Assembly: GCF_001650715.1 (NCBI RefSeq) | Contig: NZ_LWQT01000088.1 | Location: 1 to 64,000, forward strand | Reading direction: 5' to 3' | Source of the DNA: Paramagnetospirillum marisnigri | GTDB taxonomy: Bacteria; Pseudomonadota; Alphaproteobacteria; Rhodospirillales; Magnetospirillaceae | Length of the DNA: 64,000 nucleotides | Shown here: piece by piece, positions 1 to 8,171 of the stretch | How the letters are laid out: every line of letters begins with the position of its first letter | Numbering within the stretch: the first letter of the stretch is position 1 | Made by a program: the position numbers and the translations under genes | The notes under the pieces: model-generated | What the model saw: the letters and a program-made list of their open reading frames with translations, nothing else | Database searches by the model: none | What the model was told of the DNA's origin: nothing

Positions 1-2
1 CC

Positions 3-2309
3 CCAGGGCCGGGCGAGTGCGTCAAGGTGGGGAATTTTCAGTCGCCCCTTCTGGGGAGTATTCAGGCGGCAGTGACAGCCGGGACATTGTCCCGCATGGC
101 TGACGAGGGGCTGTGGATGACGGCTCAGCATCTCCGAGACCTTGCGCCCGAGCGTCGCCATGCCACCCTTGCCGCCACAACCTTGCAGTTGGAGACCAGC
201 CTCATCGACAGCATTCTTGGAATGTTTGACAAGTTGATAGGCAAGCTGTCGCGACGGGCCGAACGCCGGACCGCTGATCGCGCCCTCCAGTCGGTTCGCG
301 AGGCCCATGGCCAGCTGGCGGCCCTGGCCAGGGCATGCCGGGTGCTCATCTCGGCATGCGAACAGGGGGGCAACCCAAAGATGGCCATCGAGAACGCAAC
401 CGGGTGGGCCAATTTCGTCAAGAATGTAGCCTCGGCGGAGGATATCGCCCGACCGGAGACCGTCGACCCCCGGACGGAATTGATCATGCGCTACGCCACC
501 GTCAAGCCCTTCGCCCAGATTCTGCTGTCGGGCCTGTCATTTCAAGGCGTGCCGGCGTGTCAGTTGCTGCTGGATGCCCTGGCCATTATGCGAGACATGT
601 ATCAGTCGGGTCTGCGTAAATTGCCGGACAAGGTGCCGACAACGTTCATTCGCCGGAGTTGGCGGCCGTTCGTGATCGTCCAGGGCGAGGTTGATCGTCG
701 GTCCTACGAGATATGCACCTTATCCGAGCTCCGTGATCGTCTCCGCGCCGGCGATGTCTGGGTAGAAGGAAGCCGGGTCTTTCGCAGCTTTGAGGACTGC
801 CTGCTGCCGCTTCCGGTGTTCCAGGCTCTGCGTCACGAGGGGCCGCTTCCGGTCGCTGTATCCGGTGAGCCCATGGATCATCTGGGCATGGTGGGGCAGT
901 CTCTTGATGGCGCCCTTCAGCAGGTCGGCACTCTGGCCGAATCCAATAAGTTGCCCGACGTCACGATCAAGGACGGCGAGTTGAAGGTGACGCCTCATAA
1001 GGCCGACACACCAGATGCAGCCGTGGCCTTGCGAAATGCCGCCTATGGGCTTCTTCCGCGCCTGCGGATCACCGACCTCCTGATTGAAGTGGATAGCTGG
1101 ACAGGATTTTCCGACTGCTTCCTCCATCAGCGGAGCGGCAAACCGCCAGAGGATCGGACCGCTCTGATGACCGCCGTTCTGGCTGACGGCATCAATCTCG
1201 GCCTGGCTCGAATGGCGGAATCCTGCCGGGGGATTACAGCGGGACGGTTGGCCTGGGCTCATGACTGGCATGTTCGCGAAGATTGCTATGCTGCGGCCCT
1301 GTCGAGAATTATCGATGTTCACCGCGCCGTGCCGCTGGCCAACGCCTGGGGGGATGGCTCGACTTCTTCGTCCGATGGCCAGTTCTTCAAAGCCGGAGGC
1401 CGTGGTGAGGCTATTGGCGACATCAACGCCCACCACGGCAATGAACCGGGCGTCAGCTTCTACACCCATATTTCCGACCAGTATGGCCCATTCTACACCA
1501 AGGTCATCGCGGCATCGGCAAGCGAAGCCCCCCATGTTCTCGACGGCTTGCTGTACCATCAGACCGGCCTTCAGCCGAGTGAACACTACACCGACACCGG
1601 TGGCGCCACCGATCACGTCTTTGGACTCTGCCACCTGCTGGGGTTCAGGTTCGCTCCGCGTATTCGCGATCTCAAGGATCGACGCCTGTATCTTCCGCCT
1701 GGACTGAAAGCCCCGGAGATCCTGGTGCCGCTGCTCGGCGGCAGAATCGATGCCAATCATCTGGCGATAAACTGGGAACCTCTGATCCGATTGGCGGTCT
1801 CGATCCGCGCCGGCACCGTGACAGCATCGGCTGCCCTGCGCAAATTGTCGGCCTATCCTCGCCAGAACGGCCTTGCCGTGGCATTACGTGATCTGGGGCG
1901 ATTGGAGAGAACTCTGTTCACTCTTGATTGGCTCCGCGATCCTGGTTTGCGGCGCCGAACGGGTGCTGGACTGAACAAGGGAGAGGCAAGAAATGCACTG
2001 GCACGAGCGGTGTTTTTTAACCGCCTGGGAGAAATGCGTGATCGCAGTTTTGAGAACCAGTCCTATCGGGCCTCTGGTCTCAACCTGCTGGTCGCGGCCA
2101 TCATCCTCTGGAACACCCGCTACCTGGAATTGGCCTTTGCCGAACTGGCGCGTCGCGGCATGACCGTCAGCACGGAGCTGATGAAGCATGTGGCTCCGCT
2201 CGGTTGGGAGCACATCAGCCTGACCGGTGATTACAGCTGGGCCATCGAGGAATTCGGTGACGGCGGCATGCGGCCATTCCATCGCCCAGTATCGCTTCTC
2301 GCAGCGTAG
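3..2309 (+). CDS. tnpA: Tn3-family transposase TnpA, 5' end outside window
   Basis: This is the C-terminal part of a Tn3-family DDE transposase, which makes the strand transfers of replicative transposition. The reading frame is open to the left window edge, so the start is not visible. About 768 residues are present, against roughly 950-1000 for the family. Counting from the GTG at 27, the catalytic triad is D450 (SDGQFF), D523 (YTDTGG) and E653 (NKGEARN). The D-D spacing of 73 and D-E spacing of 130 fit the family. The C-terminus is intact and the stop is followed 17 bp later by a Tn3-type terminal repeat, so this is the end of a transposon lying mostly upstream. No frameshift is seen, so the enzyme could be active. 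Confidence 0.93.
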   Translation, partial: PGPGECVKVGNFQSPLLGSIQAAVTAGTLSRMADEGLWMTAQHLRDLAPERRHATLAATTLQLETSLIDSILGMFDKLIGKLSRRAERRTADRALQSVREAHGQLAALARACRVLISACEQGGNPKMAIENATGWANFVKNVASAEDIARPETVDPRTELIMRYATVKPFAQILLSGLSFQGVPACQLLLDALAIMRDMYQSGLRKLPDKVPTTFIRRSWRPFVIVQGEVDRRSYEICTLSELRDRLRAGDVWVEGSRVFRSFEDCLLPLPVFQALRHEGPLPVAVSGEPMDHLGMVGQSLDGALQQVGTLAESNKLPDVTIKDGELKVTPHKADTPDAAVALRNAAYGLLPRLRITDLLIEVDSWTGFSDCFLHQRSGKPPEDRTALMTAVLADGINLGLARMAESCRGITAGRLAWAHDWHVREDCYAAALSRIIDVHRAVPLANAWGDGSTSSSDGQFFKAGGRGEAIGDINAHHGNEPGVSFYTHISDQYGPFYTKVIAASASEAPHVLDGLLYHQTGLQPSEHYTDTGGATDHVFGLCHLLGFRFAPRIRDLKDRRLYLPPGLKAPEILVPLLGGRIDANHLAINWEPLIRLAVSIRAGTVTASAALRKLSAYPRQNGLAVALRDLGRLERTLFTLDWLRDPGLRRRTGAGLNKGEARNALARAVFFNRLGEMRDRSFENQSYRASGLNLLVAAIILWNTRYLELAFAELARRGMTVSTELMKHVAPLGWEHISLTGDYSWAIEEFGDGGMRPFHRPVSLLAA

Positions 2310-2326
2310 TTCCTGTTTTGTACGAC

Positions 2327-2364
2327 CTTAGCGTACAAGGTATGCACTTTCGTTAGATGACCCC
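2327..2364 (-). repeat. Terminal inverted repeat of the Tn3-family transposon
   Basis: Read inward on the minus strand, this 38-bp segment begins GGGGTCATCT and ends TACGCTAAG. These are the conserved outer GGGG and inner ACGCTAAG ends of Tn3-family repeats, and 38 bp is the usual length. It lies just beyond the tnpA stop, the standard position for the tnpA-proximal end. The partner repeat and the matching 5-bp target duplication are outside the window. Confidence 0.9.
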
Positions 2365-2380
2365 CTTCGTTTCACCCAAG

Positions 2381-2444
2381 ATTCTCGTTTTATGAAGTGT
2401 GAATTCTCGATTTATGAGGCGTCATTCTCCGCTTATGCGCAAAC
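2381..2444. repeat. Three imperfect tandem 21-22 bp repeats
   Basis: Three units start with ATTCTC at 2381, 2403 and 2424, each followed by three variable bases and TTATG. The consensus is ATTCTCNNNTTATG plus a variable tail. The spacings are 22 and 21 bp, two helical turns. They lie just outside the Tn3 terminal repeat and before the nrdJ 3' end. They could be binding sites for a recombinase or another DNA-binding protein, or the remnant end of another mobile element. No protein partner is identified here. Confidence 0.6.
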
Positions 2445-2457
2445 CGACACGTTATAC

Positions 2458-2480
2458 CGGAGCGCGGCCGTCCCGGCCGC
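2458..2480 (-). terminator. Hairpin immediately 3' of nrdJ
   Basis: Read in the nrdJ direction, the sequence right after the stop is GCGGCCG-GGA-CGGCCGC followed by GCTCCG. This is a 7-bp GC stem with a three-base loop. There is no T-run, so it is more likely an mRNA 3'-end or stabilising hairpin than a classical intrinsic terminator. The same 23-bp element, in the same orientation relative to its gene, follows the PBP1A gene at 41542-41564. Confidence 0.5.
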
Positions 2481-4820
2481 TCAGCCGCATTTGGAATAGC
2501 CGCACGAGGTGCAGGTGTCGCAGCCTTCCGAGCGCAGCAAGGCGGGCTGGTTGCATTTGGGGCAGTGGCGCAGCCGGGTGCCTTCCATATTGACCACCTG
2601 GCGCCCCTCTCCCCACCGATCATCGCGGGCCTCGACGGGGTCGCGCGCCGCCTTGGGGTCGGGCAGGAAGCCGATGGCGATCATGTGGCGCTCGATCACC
2701 TCGCCGATGGCGGCCAGCAGCGACGGCACGTAGCGCCCGCCCACCCATTGGCCACCCCTGGGGTCGAACACCGCCTTCAACTCCTCGACCACGAAGGCCA
2801 CGTCGCCGCCGCGCCGGAACACCGCCGAGATCATGCGGGTCAGCGCCACCGTCCAGGCGAAATGCTCCATGTTCTTGGAGTTGATGAACACCTCGAACGG
2901 CCTGCGCCGTCCGTCCTGGATGATGTCGTTGAGCGTGATGTACATGGCATGGTCGGAATCGGGCCAGCGCACCTTGTAGGTTGAGCCGGGCAGCGCCTCG
3001 GGACGGTCCAGCGGCTGGGTCAGGTGGACGATGCCGCCCGCCTCGAACGGGTCGGAATGGCGCACCCGGGTCTTTTCCAGCGGCAGTTCCGGCTCGGCCT
3101 CGGCTGCCTTCTCCTTGGCGGTGTCGGGCTTGACCTCGAGGACCGAACCGGTGACATCGTTGGGACGATAGGTGGTGCAGCCCTTGCAGCCCAGGTCATA
3201 GGCCTGCTGATAGACATCGCGGAACGACTCGAAGTCGATGCTTTCCGGCACGTTGATGGTCTTGGAGATGGAAGAGTCCACGTATTTCTGCACGGCGGCC
3301 TGCATCACCACATGGTCGCCGGGGGTCAGGCTCTGGGCATCGACGAAGCAGGACGGCAGCGGGGCGTTGTCGCCCTTGAGGCGGCGGAACAGGCGATAGG
3401 CGTAGTCGCTCACCTCCTCCTCGCGCCGCGTCCCGTCCTTTTGCAGCACGGCGCGGCTATAGGTGAAGGAAAACACCGGCTCCAGCCCCGAGGACACATT
3501 GTCGGCGAACAGGGAAATGGTGCCCGTCGGCGCGATGGAGGTCAGCAGGGCGTTGCGGATGCCGTGGGCCTTGATGGCCTCGATCACGTCGGCATCCAGG
3601 GATCTGACCGTCTCGCCCGCCAGATACTTCTCGGCATCGTAGAGCGGGAAGCTGCCCTTTTCCTTGGCCAGCTCCACCGAGGCGAGATAGGCCGAGCGCC
3701 GCAGCGCCGCCATCCAGGTCTCGGTCAGGCGGATGGCGGCGGCGCCGCCATAGCGGGCACCGCACAGGATCAGGGCGTCGGCCAGGCCGGTGATGCCCAG
3801 CCCGATGCGGCGCTTGGCCTGGGCCTCATGCCGGTGCTGCTCCAGCGGATAGTTGGAGACGTCGATGACGTTGTCCATCATGCGCACGGCGGTGCGCACC
3901 AACCGGTCGAGTTTGTCGAGGTCGAGGGCTGCGCCGTCCTCGAACGGATGCTCCACCAGCCGGGCCAGATTGACCGAGCCCAGCAGGCAGACACCATAGG
4001 GCGGCAGGGGCTGCTCGCCGCAGGGATTGGTGGCGTGGATATCCTCGCAATACCACAGGTTATTCAGGCGGTTGATGCGGTCGATGAAGATCACGCCCGG
4101 CTCGGCATAGGCGTAGGTGGCGCGCATGATCTTGTTCCACAACTCGCGCGCCGGCAGGCTTTTATAGGTGGTGCCGTTGAAGGTCAGCTCCCAGCTGGTG
4201 CCCTCCTTCACCGCCAGCATGAAGGCGTCGGTCACCAGCACCGACAGGTTGAACATGCGCAGCCGCCCGGCCTCGCGCTTGGCGTCGATGAAGGCCTCGA
4301 TATCGGGATGGTCGCAGCGCATGGTGGCCATCATGGCGCCCCGGCGCGAGCCCGCGCTCATGATGGTGCGGCACATGGCGTCCCACACATCCATGAAGGA
4401 TAGCGGCCCCGAGGCGTCGGCGCCGACGCCCTTGACCGGGGCGCCCTTGGGCCGGAGCGTCGAGAAGTCGTAGCCGATGCCGCCGCCCTGCTGCATGGTC
4501 AGGGCGGCTTCCTTCAGATGCTCGAAAATCCCCGCCATGTCGTCGGGGATGTTGCCCATGACGAAGCAGTTGAACAAGGTGACGCGCCGCTCGGTTCCGG
4601 CACCCGACAGGATGCGCCCGGCGGGCAGCACCTTGAAATCCATCATGGCGTCGGCGAAGCGGTCCTCCCACAGCGCGGAGTCTTTCTCCTCGGTCGCCAG
4701 GGCGCGGGCGACCCGGCGCCAGGAGTCCTCGATGGTCTTGTCCACGGGCTCGCCGTCGCCGGTCTTCAGCCGGTATTTCATGTCCCAGATCTGCTGGGAA
4801 ATGGACGCAACCTGAGTCAT
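2481..4820 (-). CDS. nrdJ: Adenosylcobalamin-dependent (class II) ribonucleotide reductase
   Basis: The 779-residue enzyme reduces ribonucleotides to deoxyribonucleotides using a cobalamin-generated thiyl radical and needs no oxygen. The active-site motif NPCGE gives N265, C267 (thiyl) and E269. The redox pair is C85 (LFNCFVMG) and C278, whose +11 offset from the thiyl Cys is that of class II enzymes. The C-terminus is a Cys-rich zinc ribbon with two CxxC pairs (CPKC, CTSC), thought to help re-reduce the active site. It starts at an ATG at 4820 and is single-cistron. The upstream 240 bp contain DnaA-box-like sequences. No intein or frameshift is seen. It fits a microaerobic or facultative lifestyle. 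Confidence 0.95.
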   Translation of the reverse strand: MTQVASISQQIWDMKYRLKTGDGEPVDKTIEDSWRRVARALATEEKDSALWEDRFADAMMDFKVLPAGRILSGAGTERRVTLFNCFVMGNIPDDMAGIFEHLKEAALTMQQGGGIGYDFSTLRPKGAPVKGVGADASGPLSFMDVWDAMCRTIMSAGSRRGAMMATMRCDHPDIEAFIDAKREAGRLRMFNLSVLVTDAFMLAVKEGTSWELTFNGTTYKSLPARELWNKIMRATYAYAEPGVIFIDRINRLNNLWYCEDIHATNPCGEQPLPPYGVCLLGSVNLARLVEHPFEDGAALDLDKLDRLVRTAVRMMDNVIDVSNYPLEQHRHEAQAKRRIGLGITGLADALILCGARYGGAAAIRLTETWMAALRRSAYLASVELAKEKGSFPLYDAEKYLAGETVRSLDADVIEAIKAHGIRNALLTSIAPTGTISLFADNVSSGLEPVFSFTYSRAVLQKDGTRREEEVSDYAYRLFRRLKGDNAPLPSCFVDAQSLTPGDHVVMQAAVQKYVDSSISKTINVPESIDFESFRDVYQQAYDLGCKGCTTYRPNDVTGSVLEVKPDTAKEKAAEAEPELPLEKTRVRHSDPFEAGGIVHLTQPLDRPEALPGSTYKVRWPDSDHAMYITLNDIIQDGRRRPFEVFINSKNMEHFAWTVALTRMISAVFRRGGDVAFVVEELKAVFDPRGGQWVGGRYVPSLLAAIGEVIERHMIAIGFLPDPKAARDPVEARDDRWGEGRQVVNMEGTRLRHCPKCNQPALLRSEGCDTCTSCGYSKCG

Positions 4821-4955
4821 GGAACCACCGTCTCCGCCCTATTCGTTTCGCCCCAGTCTAGGACTCGCGGGCCGCCAGAATCAAGGCCGGTGTTCTTTTT
4901 TTGTACCAACAGGGTTGGGATTCACCAAGCCCTTGAGGGACAAGCCGGAATTGGC

Positions 4956-5027
4956 TTATCCCCGGGATTCACGCCCAGGAGGCTGGGGATGACCGGCAAT
5001 GCATTGGAATCCACAGACTTATCCACA
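4956..5027. promoter_or_regulatory. DnaA-box-like sequences upstream of nrdJ
   Basis: A perfect DnaA box TTATCCACA lies at 5019-5027. A weaker match GAATCCACA is at about 5008-5016 and TTATCCCCG at 4956-4964. They sit in the 240-bp gap between nrdJ and plsC, about 140-200 bp upstream of the nrdJ start. DnaA control of ribonucleotide reductase genes is known in E. coli (nrdAB). Here it is inferred from the motif alone, and the site could also be a titration site. No NrdR box or cobalamin riboswitch core was recognised in this gap. Confidence 0.45.
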
Positions 5028-5060
5028 CAGGGCGGGGGATTCCCTACCCGATTCAGGGAT

Positions 5061-5795
5061 TTATCCGGCGTCGGGAAAGCGCTGCCTCGCCTCGGCCACC
5101 AGGCGGTCGGTGGCGGTCTCGATCCGGCTTTCCAGCTCGGCCATGAAGGCCTTGCGGTCCATGCCGGGCGGGATGGCGGGCAGCGCCTCGATGGTGATGA
5201 TTCCGGGCTTCTTCAAGAAGCCGCGGCGGCGCCAAAAAAGCCCTGAATTCAAGGCGATAGGCACGACTGGCACCTTCAGCGCGCCATAGATCATGGCGAT
5301 GCCGGTGTGATAGGGCAGCTTCTCGCCGGGAGGGGCGCGGGTGCCCTCGGGGAAGATGATCACCGGGCGGCCCTGGGCCACCGCGTCCTCGGCGCCCTTG
5401 ACCATGGCTTTCAGCGCCTTGGTGCCCGCCGAGCGGTCGATGGCGATGACGCCGCTCCTGCCCAGATACCAGCCAAAGAAAGGTATCCACAGCAGCTCGC
5501 GCTTCAGGATGAAGGCGGGGTCGTTCAACAGCAGATGAAAGACGAAGGTCTCGAAGGCCGACTGGTGCTTGGCGGCAATCAGCAGCGGCCCGGGCGGCAG
5601 GTTCTCGGCGCCGCGCAGCTCGTAAGACAGTCCGGCGATGAGGCGCAGACCCGCCTGGACACCCGACAGCCATAGCCGGATGGCCGGGATCATGGCCTTG
5701 CGCGGCAAAACGAGCAGCGGCAGATAGACCACCGAGAGGACAAGGGTCCACAGCCAGATATGGACGACGAACAGGGCTGAACGGATGGCTGTCAC
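5061..5795 (-). CDS. plsC: 1-acyl-sn-glycerol-3-phosphate acyltransferase (PlsC family)
   Basis: This 244-residue membrane-associated enzyme acylates lysophosphatidate to phosphatidate in phospholipid synthesis. An N-terminal hydrophobic segment is followed by the acyltransferase core. Block I reads KHQSAFET, so the usual HX4D aspartate is glutamate. Block III is IIFPEGTR. I place the start at the GTG at 5795, which overlaps the stop of the upstream ydcF gene as GTGA. A longer frame to 5903 lacks family similarity in its extra residues and overlaps ydcF. It is the last gene of the ftsE-ftsX-ydcF-plsC operon. The acyl-chain specificity cannot be read from sequence. Confidence 0.9.
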   Translation of the reverse strand: MTAIRSALFVVHIWLWTLVLSVVYLPLLVLPRKAMIPAIRLWLSGVQAGLRLIAGLSYELRGAENLPPGPLLIAAKHQSAFETFVFHLLLNDPAFILKRELLWIPFFGWYLGRSGVIAIDRSAGTKALKAMVKGAEDAVAQGRPVIIFPEGTRAPPGEKLPYHTGIAMIYGALKVPVVPIALNSGLFWRRRGFLKKPGIITIEALPAIPPGMDRKAFMAELESRIETATDRLVAEARQRFPDAG

Positions 5796-6415
5796 GATTT
5801 CCTCTCGGGCGGCTTGGGGATGAACAGGGGCCGCGCCAGCGCCCCCAGATACTTGGTGTATTCGGTGGCGAGCAGATGGGCGGTGCCGGGCCAGCGCCAC
5901 CACTGGTCCTTCTTGAAGGCATCGGGAAACACCGGATGCGCCACGATCGCCGCCTGCGGCATGACCCGGCGCAATTCCAGCATGGCGCGCTGCATGTGAT
6001 AGGCGGCGGTGACGAGGCGCAACGAGGTGAAGCGCTGCTCGGCCATCCAGGCGGCGGTCTCGACGGCGTTACCCACGGTGTCGTCGGCGGCATGGCCCAG
6101 CGTGATGCAGCAATGGCTTTCCATGGGCGGCTGTCCGGCCTTGCGCAGCAGCTCGGGCAGATCGACGCCCTTGTGGACGCCGGAAATCAACAGGCTCCGG
6201 CCCTTGCCCTGGGCCAGCAGGGTCAGGCCGGTGGTCAGCCGGTCACTGCCGCCGGTCAGCACCACGATGGCATCGGTGACGGTGTCGCGGTCCTCGACCC
6301 CGGCGGCCATGGTGGCGGCGAACACCAGCAGACCGCCGCCCCAGGCGCCGAGCAGCACCGCGAGGGTGGTGCCCAGCACCGAGACGATCCGGGGCATGCG
6401 TATCCGCCCGCTCAT
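5792..6415 (-). CDS. YdcF/DUF218-family membrane protein
   Basis: This 207-residue protein has one N-terminal transmembrane segment (about residues 10-35) followed by a DUF218 domain. The domain carries the typical DAIVVLTGG start, a GVHKG-containing loop and the VTAAYHMQRA segment. Proteins of this family (YdcF, SanA, ElyC) are linked to envelope integrity and peptidoglycan or lipid-carrier metabolism, but their exact reaction is unsettled. The ATG overlaps the ftsX stop by four bases, and its own stop overlaps plsC by four bases. This supports an envelope role co-ordinated with division. Confidence 0.8.
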   Translation of the reverse strand: MSGRIRMPRIVSVLGTTLAVLLGAWGGGLLVFAATMAAGVEDRDTVTDAIVVLTGGSDRLTTGLTLLAQGKGRSLLISGVHKGVDLPELLRKAGQPPMESHCCITLGHAADDTVGNAVETAAWMAEQRFTSLRLVTAAYHMQRAMLELRRVMPQAAIVAHPVFPDAFKKDQWWRWPGTAHLLATEYTKYLGALARPLFIPKPPERKS

Positions 6416-7308
6416 GGCATCCGCGACAGGGTGCCGTGGACGGTGAGCCGCGCCGTCAGCATGGCCAGGGCGGCGGCCAGCAGCGGCAGCAGGCCGATGG
6501 CCACATAGCCCAGCAGCGGCAGCGAGAGGCTGGGCAGGAAGCCGCCTTCCAGCCGCCGCGCCGCCCAGCCGATCAGGGTCAGGGCGGGCAGAGCGAGGCC
6601 CAGGCCCATCAGCCCGCCGGAAAATCCCATGGCGAAGGCGCGATCGGCGAACTGGCGCGCGATATAGTCGTCATGGGCACCGATCAGATGCAGCACCTCG
6701 ACGATGCCGTGATGCACCGCCATGCCGGTGCGGGTGCCGTAGACCACGGTGGCGGCGGTCACGGCGCCGATCAGCGCCACCACCAGGATGGCCAGCCACT
6801 GGATGGTGCGCGACAGATTGATCAGGCGCGACAGCCAGACACGGTGGTCGTCCAGCGAGGCGCCGGGCACCGCCTGGCTCAGCCGTTCGGCCACCTCGGC
6901 CAGGTCGATGCGGGCGGCGGGGTCGACGGCCACGTCGATCAGCCGGGGCAGGGGCATGTCCTGAAGGACATCGGTACCGCCCAGCCAGGGTTCCAGCAGG
7001 GCCAGGGTGCGCTTCTTGTCCAGCGCCTTGACCGACTGCACGCCGGGAACCTTGCGCATGACGTCGATGGCGAGGCGGACGCGGTCGTCGGTGGCGGCCT
7101 CGGCCTGTGCGCCGCCCGCGGGCAGGATCTGAACCGTCAGCGTGCCCGAGACGTCGTGGTCCCAGCGGTCGATGACATTGTTGATGACGAAGGCTCCCGC
7201 CACAGCGATGGCGGCCAGGAACACCATCAGCGCCACCAGCCAGGGCAGGAAGCGCGATGTGGCGTCACCCGCGAGCGGCAGGTCGGAGCGTCGGCGGAAC
7301 AGGTTCAT
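6412..7308 (-). CDS. ftsX: Cell division protein FtsX
   Basis: This 298-residue membrane partner of FtsE transmits ATPase cycles to periplasmic peptidoglycan hydrolases at the division site. It has an N-terminal transmembrane segment (about 24-46), a periplasmic domain to about residue 165, and three further transmembrane segments in the last 130 residues, the FtsX/MacB-like layout. The ATG at 7308 overlaps the ftsE stop as ATGA. The periplasmic domain is divergent, as is usual for alphaproteobacterial FtsX. The assignment rests on the topology and the ftsE neighbour. Confidence 0.9.
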   Translation of the reverse strand: MNLFRRRSDLPLAGDATSRFLPWLVALMVFLAAIAVAGAFVINNVIDRWDHDVSGTLTVQILPAGGAQAEAATDDRVRLAIDVMRKVPGVQSVKALDKKRTLALLEPWLGGTDVLQDMPLPRLIDVAVDPAARIDLAEVAERLSQAVPGASLDDHRVWLSRLINLSRTIQWLAILVVALIGAVTAATVVYGTRTGMAVHHGIVEVLHLIGAHDDYIARQFADRAFAMGFSGGLMGLGLALPALTLIGWAARRLEGGFLPSLSLPLLGYVAIGLLPLLAAALAMLTARLTVHGTLSRMP

Positions 7309-8021
7309 TCCACCACCTCCTCCGGTGGCGGCCGGACCCGCTTGCTGATGGTGCCGTGCTCGATATGCAGGCGGGGCAGATGGGCGAAGCGCTGCACCAG
7401 CAATTCGTTATGGGTGGCCACCACGATGGTGGTGCCCAGCTTGTTCAGTTCCTCGAACAGATACATCAGCCGCATGGCGATGTGGTCGTCCACATTGCCG
7501 GTGGGCTCGTCGGCCAGCAGCAGGTCGGGACGCCCGATCACGGCGCGGGCGATGGCGACCCGCTGCTTCTGCCCGCCCGACAGGGTCGAGGGCTTGGCGC
7601 CCAACTGATCGGCCAGGCCGACCCAGGACAGCAGTTCCGGCACATGCTTCCTGATCTCGGATTCCTTGACGCCGCGCACCCGCAACGGCAGCGCCACGTT
7701 GTCGAGCGCGGTCAGGTGGTCGAGCAGGCGGAAATCCTGGAACACCACGCCGATGCGCCGCCGCAGGGCGGGAAGCTCGTAGCGCTTGGTATTGGCGATG
7801 TCGCGGTCGAACAGGATGACGCGGCCGCGCGTCGGACGCAGCCCCAGATACATCAGACGCAGCAACGACGACTTGCCCGCGCCCGATGGGCCGGTCAGGA
7901 AGTGAAACGATCCGGACGGCAAGGCGAAGCTTACGTCCTGAAGCACTTCCGGCCCCAGGCCGTAACGCAGCCCGACATTATCGAACCGGATTATATTTTC
8001 ACCACGTGGGCGTTGCCGCAC
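7305..8021 (-). CDS. ftsE: Cell division ATP-binding protein FtsE
   Basis: This 238-residue ABC ATPase works with FtsX in septal peptidoglycan hydrolysis. It has Walker A GPSGAGKSS, Q-loop VVFQDFRLL, signature LSGGQKQR and Walker B LLLADEPTGNVD, the last typical of FtsE/LolD/MacB ATPases. The chosen start is the GTG at 8021, preceded by GGGAGAAGACGCA, a good ribosome binding site. A much longer open frame upstream runs antisense to the zinc-ribbon gene and is not coding. It is the first gene of the ftsE-ftsX-ydcF-plsC operon and is divergent from the zinc-ribbon gene across 150 bp that must hold both promoters. Confidence 0.95.
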   Translation of the reverse strand: MRQRPRGENIIRFDNVGLRYGLGPEVLQDVSFALPSGSFHFLTGPSGAGKSSLLRLMYLGLRPTRGRVILFDRDIANTKRYELPALRRRIGVVFQDFRLLDHLTALDNVALPLRVRGVKESEIRKHVPELLSWVGLADQLGAKPSTLSGGQKQRVAIARAVIGRPDLLLADEPTGNVDDHIAMRLMYLFEELNKLGTTIVVATHNELLVQRFAHLPRLHIEHGTISKRVRPPPEEVVE

Positions 8022-8171
8022 TGCGTCTTCTCCCGATCGGGGCCAAAGATGCCACGCGCGGCGCCCTGTTGTCCACCGCCCCCCTCCTGCCCTGGCAAAG
8101 CCAGCCCGTGCTTGTGTTGATACGCACTCCAGCCTATAAGAAAATACGTGATTTCGGGGACTTCGCGAACC

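Noticed and set aside
4821-5060. Cobalamin riboswitch upstream of nrdJ
   Set aside because: Expected for some B12 enzymes, but no B12-box core sequence was found in the gap on the nrdJ strand.
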